Position numbers and translations under genes: made by a program
Part shown: piece after piece, positions 9,355-16,617 of the stretch
Position numbering within the stretch: position 1 is the stretch's first letter
Layout: every line of letters begins with the position of its first letter
Source: Streptomyces sp. SAI-127
Lineage (GTDB): Bacteria; Actinomycetota; Actinomycetes; Streptomycetales; Streptomycetaceae
Direction of reading: 5' to 3'
DNA length: 64,000 nt
NCBI RefSeq assembly: GCF_029894425.1
Contig: NZ_JARXYJ010000001.1
Coordinates: forward strand, 2,666,001 to 2,730,000
Notes under the pieces: model-generated
Database searches by the model: none
Told to the model about the DNA's origin: nothing
Seen by the model: the letters and a program-made list of their open reading frames with translations, nothing else

Positions 9355-9654
9355 GTGTCCGATCCGGAAATCCCGCGGAGAACACCCGCACCGAACTCCT
9401 CGTCCCGCACCGATTCCGGCGGATACGCCGTGGCCCTGGAATGCGTACGGCTCGTCATCGCCTGGTACAACAGCGCGATCTACGACGAGGAGCACGCGCC
9501 CTCGCCCGACGCCGGCCGTCTGGACAGGCTGATCGCCGAGCGACGGGAGTGCGTGATCGCCCGGAAGTCGCTCGCCCAGGCCGGTCCCGACGAGATCAGA
9601 AGCGTGGCACGGAAGTACGGGAAGCGATTCCGGGAGCTGACCGGCGTCAGTTGA
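9355..9654 (+). CDS. Hypothetical 99-residue protein, possible antitoxin-like partner
   Basis: GTG at 9355 has a GGGA ribosome site 8 bases upstream; the product begins MSDPEIPRRTPAP. After a polar 25-residue N-terminus the rest is predicted helical (YAVALECVRLVIAWYNSAIYDEEH ... LDRLIAERRECVIA), with a basic end (RKYGKRFRELTGVS). No named domain is recognised. Its last 8 bases overlap the end of the convergent zeta-toxin-like gene. Small helical proteins next to zeta kinases often act as antitoxins, but those normally precede the toxin in the same operon, so the pairing is only inferred from position. Confidence 0.6.
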   Translation: MSDPEIPRRTPAPNSSSRTDSGGYAVALECVRLVIAWYNSAIYDEEHAPSPDAGRLDRLIAERRECVIARKSLAQAGPDEIRSVARKYGKRFRELTGVS

Positions 9655-10459
9655 GCGACAACGGCATCAGCCGGTCGGCCAACGCGGCGATGTCGTCCCA
9701 TTCCACGCAGTACTCGGGCAGCGTCCGGTACAACTCTTCCTGGTTCTCGAGAAACACCTCCGCCTCCTCGGGGGTGTAGGGACGCTCCCATTCCTTCCGC
9801 AGGGCCTCGACCGCACCCTCGCCCAGGCTGCCCGCGGCGTCGCGCTCACTGTGGTGGAGCACGGTGCCGTCGCGGCGCACGACCTGCACGGAGTGGACCG
9901 CGGACTCCCGCTCGACCGCCGCGAGGACCTCGGCCAGGGCCTGGAAGCACACGTCGTGCCCGGCGACCGAGGTGAACCGGGCCCACGGACTGGTCAGCGC
10001 CCGGGCGTACCGCAGGCTGATGCCCTGTCGGCTGTCCGCCTTGCGCACGGCCAGCACGACGAGTTCGACGCGATAGCCCACGGCCCGGTACAGGGCGACG
10101 TCGTCGAGGAGTTTCCCGTCCGGGCCGGGGCTGAGCTCGATCACCACATCACCGCGCAGGTCACGTACCAGGCTCTCCATCCGCCGCTGCCACTCCTGAT
10201 AGACGGGGCGGATCCTTTCTCCGGCGGTGCGCGGGTCGGCCGCGAGGAGTTCCAGATACCGGGGATGGGCGATCTTGAAGTCGTCCCCACAGATGCGCGT
10301 CGCCTCGCGACCGGAAAACACCAGGGCCGGGTTGTCGGTCTTTCCTGCGCCGGGCTGGGCCGCGACACACACGAGGCGCGGGTCGTCCCGGCGCACAACG
10401 GGCTCGTAGTCGGGCCTGATGCGCTTCTCGAAAATCGTCTCCATGTCGTCCGGCGACAA
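9647..10459 (-). CDS. Zeta-toxin-family P-loop kinase
   Basis: About 270 residues. Zeta-toxin/PezT features are in order: P-loop AQPGAGKT near residues 34-41, ICGDDFKIAHPRYLEL (the usual D-x-F/Y-R-x-x-H-P segment), VIELSPG, then ELVVLAVR. Zeta kinases phosphorylate UDP-N-acetyl sugars and so poison cell-wall synthesis. The start is unsure: TTG at 10459 fits the family N-terminus (SPDDMETIFEKRI), ATG at 10444 is next, and neither has a good ribosome site. The frame stays open to 10771, but that extension has low third-position GC and no family match. The gene is tail to tail with the 99-residue gene, overlapping by 8 bases. Confidence 0.8.
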   Translation of the reverse strand: MSPDDMETIFEKRIRPDYEPVVRRDDPRLVCVAAQPGAGKTDNPALVFSGREATRICGDDFKIAHPRYLELLAADPRTAGERIRPVYQEWQRRMESLVRDLRGDVVIELSPGPDGKLLDDVALYRAVGYRVELVVLAVRKADSRQGISLRYARALTSPWARFTSVAGHDVCFQALAEVLAAVERESAVHSVQVVRRDGTVLHHSERDAAGSLGEGAVEALRKEWERPYTPEEAEVFLENQEELYRTLPEYCVEWDDIAALADRLMPLSLN

Positions 10460-10882
10460 GGCAACAAGAACGCGCGAACAGCTAATACAGGGACAACCCC
10501 GCTCGCGCGGAGATGGACCGACCCGACGAACGATGATGTGCAAGGGGGCCTCGTTCTGTGAAACTTGTTTCCCGCGGTTCACTCGGACCTCGGCAGCGTC
10601 ACCGAACATCTTCCGTGCAACCGTGTCCCACCGCAACGGTCCTTCGGGATTCCGGGCGGTTTCCGCAAGAGTGAAACGTTGTCCACCAGGCGTACATCGG
10701 TTAGCAAATTTGCGCCAACACTGAATTGAGTGCGTTTCAGACGAGCGGGTGGCGCCCCACCCGCTGTGCATGACCTGTGAGTTCCCTGATTCTCATCCTG
10801 CGTTCAGCGAAGCCACAGGGATCACCCAGCCCCGGGCCCGACGGTCATGGCAACCACCGCTCGGAGACCTGGAGTACGTGCC
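10460..10882. other. Divergent intergenic region with a hairpin
   Basis: 423 bases of comparatively AT-rich sequence (for example around 10690-10735) between the zeta-like gene and the glycosyltransferase gene. A perfect 9-bp stem with 4-base loop lies at 10744-10765 (AGCGGGTGG / CCACCCGCT), although no annotated gene ends there. On the minus strand a TGTATTAG near 10480 may be the -10 region of the zeta-like gene. No convincing coding sequence. Confidence 0.5.
10791..10808 (+). promoter_or_regulatory. Possible OmpR-type direct repeat upstream of the GT39 gene
   Basis: TCTCATC and GTTCAGC are separated by CTGC, two 7-mers in 11-bp phase sharing NNTCANC. This spacing is typical of winged-helix response-regulator sites. 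It lies about 75 bases before the glycosyltransferase start; the response regulator encoded at 15928 is a candidate ligand. Confidence 0.35.
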
Positions 10883-12910
10883 ATGACGACCCTCGCCCCA
10901 CCGCCCGCGCCGACCACCCAGGACGGCAGGCACCGGGCCGCGCCGCCCGCCGCGAGCAGCCGGCTGCGCGGACTGTTCACCGGTCCCGCGGAGGATCCGC
11001 GCTGGGCCCGCCCCGCTCTCTGGGCGATCCTCGTGCTGGCCACGGCCCTGTACGCCTGGAACATGTCGTCCATCAGCGGCAACACCTTCTACAACGCGGC
11101 CGTCTACTCCGGCACCAAGAGCTGGAAGGCGTTCTTCTTCGGCGCCCTGGACTCGGGCAGCTTCATCACGGTCGACAAACCGCCGTTCGCGCTGTGGGTG
11201 ATGGGCCTCTCGGCGCGTGTCCTCGGGTACGGCACCTGGCAGTTGATGCTGCCGATGGTCGCGCTCGGCACCGGCTCGGTGGCCTTGCTGTACCGCATGG
11301 TCAAGCGGGACTTCGGCGCCGTCGCGGCCACGATCGCGGCGCTCGCGCTCACTCTCACGCCGATCACCGTCGCCATCACCCGGGACACCAACCCCGATCC
11401 GGTCCTGGTCTTCCTGATGCTGCTGGGTGCGGCCGCGCTGATGAAGGCCGTGCGCACCGGGCGACTGATGCCGCTGGTGTGGTCGGGGGTCGCGATCGGC
11501 TTCGCCTTCAACACCAAGATGATGCAGGCGTACGTCGTCCTGCCTGCCTTCTTCCTGGTCTACCTGTGGGCGGCCAAGGGCTCGCTCGGCCGCCGTATCC
11601 GCAACCTCGCCGTCGGCACCGTCGCGCTGGTCGTCTCCAGCGCCTGGTGGATGGTGGTCGTCGACCTCGTTCCGGCGTCCTCCCGGCCGTACATCGGCGG
11701 CTCCACCGACAACACGGTGTGGGACCTGGTCATCGGCTACAACGGCTTCGGCCGGATCTTCGGGGCGAGTTCCTCGGTGGGCTCGCAGGGCAACGGCGCC
11801 AGTTTCGGCGGTGAGGCGGGGCTGTACCGGCTGTTCAACAGCATCATGGGCGGCCAGATCTCCTGGCTGATCCCCTTCGCGGTCGTCGCCCTGATCGGCG
11901 GTCTGGTGCTGCGCGGCCGGGCCCCTCGTACGGACGCGAAGCGGGCGGCGCTGCTGCTGTGGGGCGGCTGGTTCGTCCTGCACTACCTGACCTTCGCGCT
12001 CGCCGAGGGCACCTTCCACCCGTACTACGTCACCGCCATGGCGCCGGGTGTCGCCGCCCTGGCCGGTATCGGCGCAGTGACGCTCTACAAGGCCTTCCGT
12101 GAGGGCTCGGCGGCGAAGTGGGCGTGGGTGCTGCCGGCGGCGATCACGGGCAGCACGGTCTGGGCGGTCGTCCTGCTCCAGCGGGTCTCCGGCTCCGGGA
12201 CGCTGTACACGGTCGCCGAGGTCGTGGCCGGGGTCGCGGGTGCGGTCGCCGTGATCGGGCTGCTGCTCGGCCGGTTCACCGGGCGGCAGCGGCTGACGGG
12301 CATCGCGGCCCTCGCGGCGGTCGTCGCCCTGCTCGCCGGTCCCGCCGCGTACGCGGCGTCGGCGGCCGGCTCCAGCACCAACGGCACCAACCCGACGGCC
12401 GGTCCGAGCACCGGCGGCATGGGCGGTGGCGGCATGGGCGGGGGTCAGCGGCCCAGTGGGAGCGGCGGCCCGGGCGGCGGCACCGGCACGAGCAACAGCG
12501 GCAGCACACCGAGCGGCACCAGCAGTTCGCGCAGCCCCGGCTCCAGCAGCCAGTCCGCGTCCGGCCGGACCGCCGGAGGCATGGGCGACACCCAGGTCTC
12601 CTCCGCGATGATCTCGTACCTGAAGAAGAACCAGGACGGCGCCACCTGGCTGGTCGCCGTCGCCACCGACCAGACCGCCTCCTCGATCATCCTGGAGTCC
12701 GGTGAGCCGGTGATCTCCATGGGCGGCTGGTCCGGCTCCGACAACGCCATGACCCTCGCCAAACTGAAGAGCCTCGTGAAGTCCGGCAAGCTGCACTACA
12801 TCGTCATCAGCAGCAGCGGCCAGGGCTCCTCGAACTCCGAGATCTCCACCTGGGTCAAGAAGAACGGCACGGCGGTCTCCGCCTACAGCGGTTTGTACCG
12901 CCTCGGCTGA
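10883..12910 (+). CDS. GT39-family (ArnT/PMT-like) membrane glycosyltransferase
   Basis: 675 residues. A short cytoplasmic N-terminus precedes about eleven membrane helices; the first extracytoplasmic loop carries the GT-C acidic region and ITVDKPPFALW, followed by ITRDTNPDP, as in ArnT/protein mannosyltransferase relatives using polyprenyl-phosphate sugars. After the last helix comes a Gly/Ser-rich linker (about residues 510-575) and a soluble domain ending LYRLG that probably sits outside the membrane. ATG at 10883 follows GGAG at 10871; an in-frame ATG at 10847 is less well placed. It sits beside a flavinylation cluster and converges on apbE across a strong terminator. The acceptor is unknown. 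Confidence 0.85.
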   Translation: MTTLAPPPAPTTQDGRHRAAPPAASSRLRGLFTGPAEDPRWARPALWAILVLATALYAWNMSSISGNTFYNAAVYSGTKSWKAFFFGALDSGSFITVDKPPFALWVMGLSARVLGYGTWQLMLPMVALGTGSVALLYRMVKRDFGAVAATIAALALTLTPITVAITRDTNPDPVLVFLMLLGAAALMKAVRTGRLMPLVWSGVAIGFAFNTKMMQAYVVLPAFFLVYLWAAKGSLGRRIRNLAVGTVALVVSSAWWMVVVDLVPASSRPYIGGSTDNTVWDLVIGYNGFGRIFGASSSVGSQGNGASFGGEAGLYRLFNSIMGGQISWLIPFAVVALIGGLVLRGRAPRTDAKRAALLLWGGWFVLHYLTFALAEGTFHPYYVTAMAPGVAALAGIGAVTLYKAFREGSAAKWAWVLPAAITGSTVWAVVLLQRVSGSGTLYTVAEVVAGVAGAVAVIGLLLGRFTGRQRLTGIAALAAVVALLAGPAAYAASAAGSSTNGTNPTAGPSTGGMGGGGMGGGQRPSGSGGPGGGTGTSNSGSTPSGTSSSRSPGSSSQSASGRTAGGMGDTQVSSAMISYLKKNQDGATWLVAVATDQTASSIILESGEPVISMGGWSGSDNAMTLAKLKSLVKSGKLHYIVISSSGQGSSNSEISTWVKKNGTAVSAYSGLYRLG

Positions 12911-12928
12911 CCAGCATGGAGACACGCA

Positions 12929-12968
12929 GAGGGCGGGCCGCCGGTGAACAAACCGGCGGCCCGCCCTC
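12929..12968. terminator. Strong bidirectional terminator
   Basis: A perfect 17-bp stem (12929-12945 with 12952-12968) around a 6-base loop GAACAA. It occupies the 71-base gap between the GT39 gene and apbE, which converge, and should end both transcripts. Confidence 0.88.
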
Positions 12969-12981
12969 GTGACGTGTCCGG

Positions 12982-13704
12982 TCAGGGCACGGCCGGAAAG
13001 CCCGGCGTACGCAGCACCCGGCGCTCCGCGTCCACCGAGAAGACCTCGCAGCCCTCCAGGGAGGCGGCCCAGTCGACGCCCTCGGGGCCCATGGCGAAGG
13101 CCGCCGTGGCGACCGAGTCGGCCTCCGTGAGGGTCGGGGCCACGACGGTGAGGCTGAGCAGGCCCGTCGCCGCACCTCCGGTCCGGCCGTCGATGATGTG
13201 GTCGCCCCGCTCATAACGCGCGGACGTCGCGACCGCCCCGCTGTCGAGCGAGAGGACCGTGCACAGTTTGTCGGCGTGTTCGGGGTGCCGTACGCCCACC
13301 CGCCAGGGGCCGCCGGCGGTGACCACGTCACCGCCGGCGTTGAGGACGAACCGCGTCGCGCCGGCCGCTGTCAGCAACTCCGCCGCCCGCTGCACCGACC
13401 AGCCCTTGACCACCGCGCAGGGGTCGAGACGGCGACCGGGCAGCCGTACGTCGAAGGCGCCGCCGGTGGCCTTCCGGTAGTGCTCGCACAGGTCGAGGAT
13501 CTCGTGCAGGTCCGCGCTCAGCTCGTCCGCGGACAGCTCGCCGCGGTCGTACCGCGACACCTCGCTGTCCTCCTTGAACGGGCTGAACCGGGCGTCGGCC
13601 TCGCGCAGCCAGGCGAAGACCGCGTCCGCCGCCGACTCGGGGACGTCCTCGTCGTCGACCCGCAGCGAGACCGGGAACCCCATGACGTGTTCGACGCGGT
13701 GCAT
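12982..13704 (-). CDS. apbE: FAD:protein FMN transferase
   Basis: 240 residues of the ApbE family. Characteristic blocks are visible: FSPFKEDSEVSRYD near residue 40, DPCAVVKGWSVQRAA, the FVLNAGGDV motif, and the C-terminal TEADSVATAAFAMG metal-binding segment. ApbE moves FMN from FAD onto a Thr/Ser of an FMN-binding domain, normally outside the membrane. No signal peptide is apparent, as for many actinobacterial homologues. It follows the FMN-binding protein gene by 8 bases in one operon with the ferric-reductase-like gene, so its substrate is almost certainly that neighbour. Confidence 0.92.
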   Translation of the reverse strand: MHRVEHVMGFPVSLRVDDEDVPESAADAVFAWLREADARFSPFKEDSEVSRYDRGELSADELSADLHEILDLCEHYRKATGGAFDVRLPGRRLDPCAVVKGWSVQRAAELLTAAGATRFVLNAGGDVVTAGGPWRVGVRHPEHADKLCTVLSLDSGAVATSARYERGDHIIDGRTGGAATGLLSLTVVAPTLTEADSVATAAFAMGPEGVDWAASLEGCEVFSVDAERRVLRTPGFPAVP

Positions 13705-13712
13705 CGGAATGA

Positions 13713-14423
13713 TCAGCCCTTCGCGTCGATCGCGGCCTGGAGGGACTCCTTGTAGGCGTCACTGGTGATGGTCGCACCGGACACCGTGTCGATGTCCGCG
13801 CTCTGCGCCTCCAGCGTCTCCGCGACCAGCACCGGCACGGCGGCCGTCGTCTGCGGGTGGTTCGGCTGCTGAAGCATCTTCACCGCGGTGATCTTCGTAC
13901 CGGAGAAGGTCACCTGGACCTGTACGGGTCCCTTCTCCGTGCTGAGGGCCGAACCGTCGACGGTCCGGGAAGACGCCTCGGAAGCGGATGCCGAGGGCGA
14001 GGCCGACGCCGCCTTGGCGTTGTCGTCGATCGCGGCCTGGAGGGACTCCTTGTAGGCGTCACTGGTGATGGTCGCACCGGACACCGTGTCGATGTCCGCG
14101 CTCTGCGCCTCCAGCGTCTCCGCGACCAGCTTCGGCACGGCGGCCGTCGTCTGCGGGTGGTTCGGCTGCTGAAGCATCTTGACGGCCGTGATCTTCGTAC
14201 CGGAGAAGGTCACCTGGAGCTGCACAGGGCCCTTCTCCGTGTCGACCGTCGTGGTCGTGACCACGTTCGTACCGGACGACCCGGAGGACGAGGACGACGA
14301 GGAGGACGTCGAGGGCGCCGGAGTGGTGGCCTGGACGGTGGAGGACTCGGCCGACGGCTGGTAGAGCCACACGGGGACCAGGCCCGCGATGCTCAGGACG
14401 ACGACAGGTATGGCTCGTTTCAC
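13713..14423 (-). CDS. Secreted protein with two FMN-binding domains
   Basis: 236 residues: an N-terminal membrane anchor or signal (KRAIPVVVLSIAGLVPVWLY), a Ser/Thr-rich spacer, then two nearly identical FMN-binding domains. Each domain ends with TVSGATITSDAYKESLQAAI, where SGATITS is the ApbE flavinylation motif with Thr as the probable attachment site. Two covalent flavins per polypeptide would let it carry electrons outside the membrane, with the ferric-reductase-like protein encoded upstream as likely donor. GTG start at 14423 has GAGGAACAG upstream. The two domains differ at only a few DNA positions, pointing to recent duplication or gene conversion. Confidence 0.9.
   Translation of the reverse strand: MKRAIPVVVLSIAGLVPVWLYQPSAESSTVQATTPAPSTSSSSSSSSGSSGTNVVTTTTVDTEKGPVQLQVTFSGTKITAVKMLQQPNHPQTTAAVPKLVAETLEAQSADIDTVSGATITSDAYKESLQAAIDDNAKAASASPSASASEASSRTVDGSALSTEKGPVQVQVTFSGTKITAVKMLQQPNHPQTTAAVPVLVAETLEAQSADIDTVSGATITSDAYKESLQAAIDAKG
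13729..14220. repeat. Intragenic tandem duplication, period 300 bp
   Basis: 13729-13920 and 14029-14220 are almost identical, with about six differences over 192 bases by eye. Each unit encodes one FMN-binding domain. Identity at silent positions indicates a young duplication or ongoing conversion, not ancient domain repetition. Confidence 0.92.
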
Positions 14424-14433
14424 GGTCTGTTCC

Positions 14434-15840
14434 TCATCCCGCCAGGCTGAAGCGCTCGAAGTGGATCTGCGGTTTGGGCACGTCCAGCTCGCGCAGGCTG
14501 CCCAGGACCGCCTTCATCATCGGGGGCGGTCCGCACAGGAAGACGTCCCGCTCGGCGATGTCGGGCACGAGACGCGCCAGCTCGCCCGCCGCCAGCTTGT
14601 CGGGCACGGGCGGGCCGGTGACCAGGTGGAGTTCGGCGCCCTTGGCGATCGCGAGCTCGCGCAGCTCGTCGTAGAGGACGGCGTCCCGGTCGGAGCCGAC
14701 CCGGTAGATGACGACGGCGTGGCCGTGCACCTCCTCCAGGAGGGCCCGGATCGGGGTGACGCCGACGCCGCCGGCGATGAGGACGGACTCGGGCCGCGTG
14801 CGGTGCAGGGCGGTGAAGGCGCCGTAGGGGCCCTCGGCGAAGACGCGGGTGCCGACCTTGACGTGCCTGAGGGCGGCGCTGCCCTCGCCGGCCGCTTTGG
14901 CGGTCAGGCGCAGTGTCCTGCCGTCGGGGGCGGCGGAGAGGGAGAAGGGGTTGGCCTGCCACCAGCGGTCGGCGGTCAGGAAGCGCCACAGGAAGAACTG
15001 TCCGGCGCGGGCGGGCAGTTGGTCGAGGTCCTTGCCGCTGATGTAGATCGAGACGACGCTGTCGTTCTCGGGCACGACGGCCGTGACCCGGAACTGGTGA
15101 CGCCAGTTCCGCCACAGCGGGAGCACCGCGCGGCCCAGGACGACCGAGCCGAGGGCCACGCCCCAGACGCCGTACCAGTACCCGGTGGCGACGGAGGAGG
15201 ACGTGAAGGTGGTGCCGACGGCGACCTGGTGGGTGAAGGCCAGCACCACGGCGACGTACGTGTACAGGTGGATGAAGTGCCAGGTCTCGTAGGCGAGACG
15301 GCGCCGGGCGTACCGGGCGGAGACCGCGCCGACCACGATGATCAGGCAGAACGCGACGACCGCGCGCAGGACGCCCTCGGTGGTCTCGGCGAGGTCGACG
15401 ATCTCGCCGATCGGGCCCACGTCGGTGCCCTCGGCGTAGCCGAAGCTGATGAAGACGACGTGGGCGAGGAGCGTCCACAGGATGCCGAAGCCGGTCCAGC
15501 GGTGCCAGGAGGTCAGCCGGTCCATGCCGATGCGGCGGTCGAGCCAGGGCAGCCGGGCCACCAGGACCAGCTGGAAGGCCATGATGAGCGCGGCGTACAG
15601 GCCGGTGAGGCGGCCGAGCACGATGAGCGCGTTGGAGGCGAAGCCGGCCTGGGCGAAGAACCAGGCGACCACGGCCGCGTTGGCCGCCAGCACGGCGTAG
15701 AGCCCGGTGCGGGCCACCACCCTGGGGCGTTGTATCGCCGTGGGGGGCGCAGGGGGCGATTGGACGGTCGTCACGGGTCGTAGCTCCTTGATCGGGGCCT
15801 CTGGATAACCGAGCTTCTCCGGCGGGAGCTGTCGATTCAC
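14434..15840 (-). CDS. Ferric-reductase-like transmembrane flavohaem oxidoreductase
   Basis: 468 residues. The N-terminal half has about six helices with paired haem-ligand histidines (SWHRWTGFGILW, LLAHVV, ETWHFIHLYTYV, FTHQ), the FRE/NOX-type membrane domain. The C-terminal half is an FNR-like module with a flavin-binding NPFSLSAAP segment, the NAD(P)H-binding IAGGVGVTPIRALL and VFLCGPPPMM. It should pass electrons from cytoplasmic NAD(P)H across the membrane, here probably to the flavinylated protein encoded next. GTG start at 15840; the gene heads the operon reductase, FMN-binding protein, apbE and is divergent from the response-regulator gene. Confidence 0.9.
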   Translation of the reverse strand: MNRQLPPEKLGYPEAPIKELRPVTTVQSPPAPPTAIQRPRVVARTGLYAVLAANAAVVAWFFAQAGFASNALIVLGRLTGLYAALIMAFQLVLVARLPWLDRRIGMDRLTSWHRWTGFGILWTLLAHVVFISFGYAEGTDVGPIGEIVDLAETTEGVLRAVVAFCLIIVVGAVSARYARRRLAYETWHFIHLYTYVAVVLAFTHQVAVGTTFTSSSVATGYWYGVWGVALGSVVLGRAVLPLWRNWRHQFRVTAVVPENDSVVSIYISGKDLDQLPARAGQFFLWRFLTADRWWQANPFSLSAAPDGRTLRLTAKAAGEGSAALRHVKVGTRVFAEGPYGAFTALHRTRPESVLIAGGVGVTPIRALLEEVHGHAVVIYRVGSDRDAVLYDELRELAIAKGAELHLVTGPPVPDKLAAGELARLVPDIAERDVFLCGPPPMMKAVLGSLRELDVPKPQIHFERFSLAG

Positions 15841-15927
15841 TGTCGTACAACTTTCAAGAGCTTATCGATGTGGCCGGGGCGCCCACCCGGCGATGGCTTT
15901 CCGGCCGCTGTGCAGCACTATGAGCAG

Positions 15928-16617
15928 GTGGAAAAAGTACGACTCCTCGTCGTGGACGACGACCCGCCGATCGCCGATCTCGTGGCGACGGTCGCCCGCT
16001 ACGAGGGCTGGGAGGCGGTCACCGCCAACTCCGGTGAGGAGGCGCTGAGCCGCGCCGCGGAGTTCCGTCCCGACATCGTGGTGCTCGACCTCATGCTGCC
16101 CGACATCGACGGCTTCGGCGTGCTGGAGCGGCTGCGGCGCTCGGGCACGATGGTGCCCGTGGTGTTCCTCACGGCGCGGGACGCGGTCGCCGACCGGGTG
16201 GCCGGGCTGACCCGGGGCGGGGACGACTACCTGGTCAAGCCGTTCGCGGTGGAGGAGCTGATGGCCCGGCTGCGGACCGTACTGCGGCGCAGCTCCGGGC
16301 CCGGCTTCCAGCGCTCGGTGCTCGCGGTCGCGGATCTCACGATGGACGAGGACACCCGCGAGGTGCGCCGCGGCGACAAGCTGCTCACCCTTACGCCGAC
16401 CGAGTACGAGGTCCTCAGGTATCTGATGCGCAAGTCGCCGACCGTGCTGACCAAGGCGCAGATCCTCGACCATGTGTGGGAGTACGGCTTCGGCGGCCGC
16501 TCCAACGTCGTGGAGCTGGTCGTCAGCCGGCTGCGCCGCAAGCTGGACGACACGGGCGAGCCCCTGATCCACACCGTGCGGGGCTTCGGGTACGTCATCC
16601 GGCAGGCGGCCGAATGA
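15928..16617 (+). CDS. OmpR-family response regulator
   Basis: 229 residues beginning MEKVRLLVVDDD. Phosphoacceptor Asp is D54 in VVLDLML, the conserved Lys is in LVKPFA, and the C-terminus is a winged helix with TPTEYEVLRYL and VVSRLRRKLD. GTG at 15928 sits exactly where the receiver fold begins; an upstream in-frame extension to 15868 has no domain content. The gene overlaps its kinase by ATGA. Divergent position beside the reductase operon suggests it controls the flavinylation genes, possibly with the GT39 gene. Confidence 0.9.
   Translation: MEKVRLLVVDDDPPIADLVATVARYEGWEAVTANSGEEALSRAAEFRPDIVVLDLMLPDIDGFGVLERLRRSGTMVPVVFLTARDAVADRVAGLTRGGDDYLVKPFAVEELMARLRTVLRRSSGPGFQRSVLAVADLTMDEDTREVRRGDKLLTLTPTEYEVLRYLMRKSPTVLTKAQILDHVWEYGFGGRSNVVELVVSRLRRKLDDTGEPLIHTVRGFGYVIRQAAE

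Noticed and set aside
6299..10459. Prophage or integrative element
   Set aside because: No integrase, attachment-site repeat, tRNA gene or phage structural gene seen.
10460..10771. N-terminal extension of the zeta-like kinase
   Set aside because: Low third-position GC and no similarity to the family N-terminus, which begins near SPDDMETIF.
10793..12925. 710-codon open frame opposite the GT39 gene
   Set aside because: No domain, extreme Arg/Gly/Asp composition typical of antisense frames in high-GC DNA.
13729..14220. Near-identical units as a CRISPR or mobile repeat
   Set aside because: Both units encode complete FMN-binding domains in one frame; this is a gene-internal duplication.
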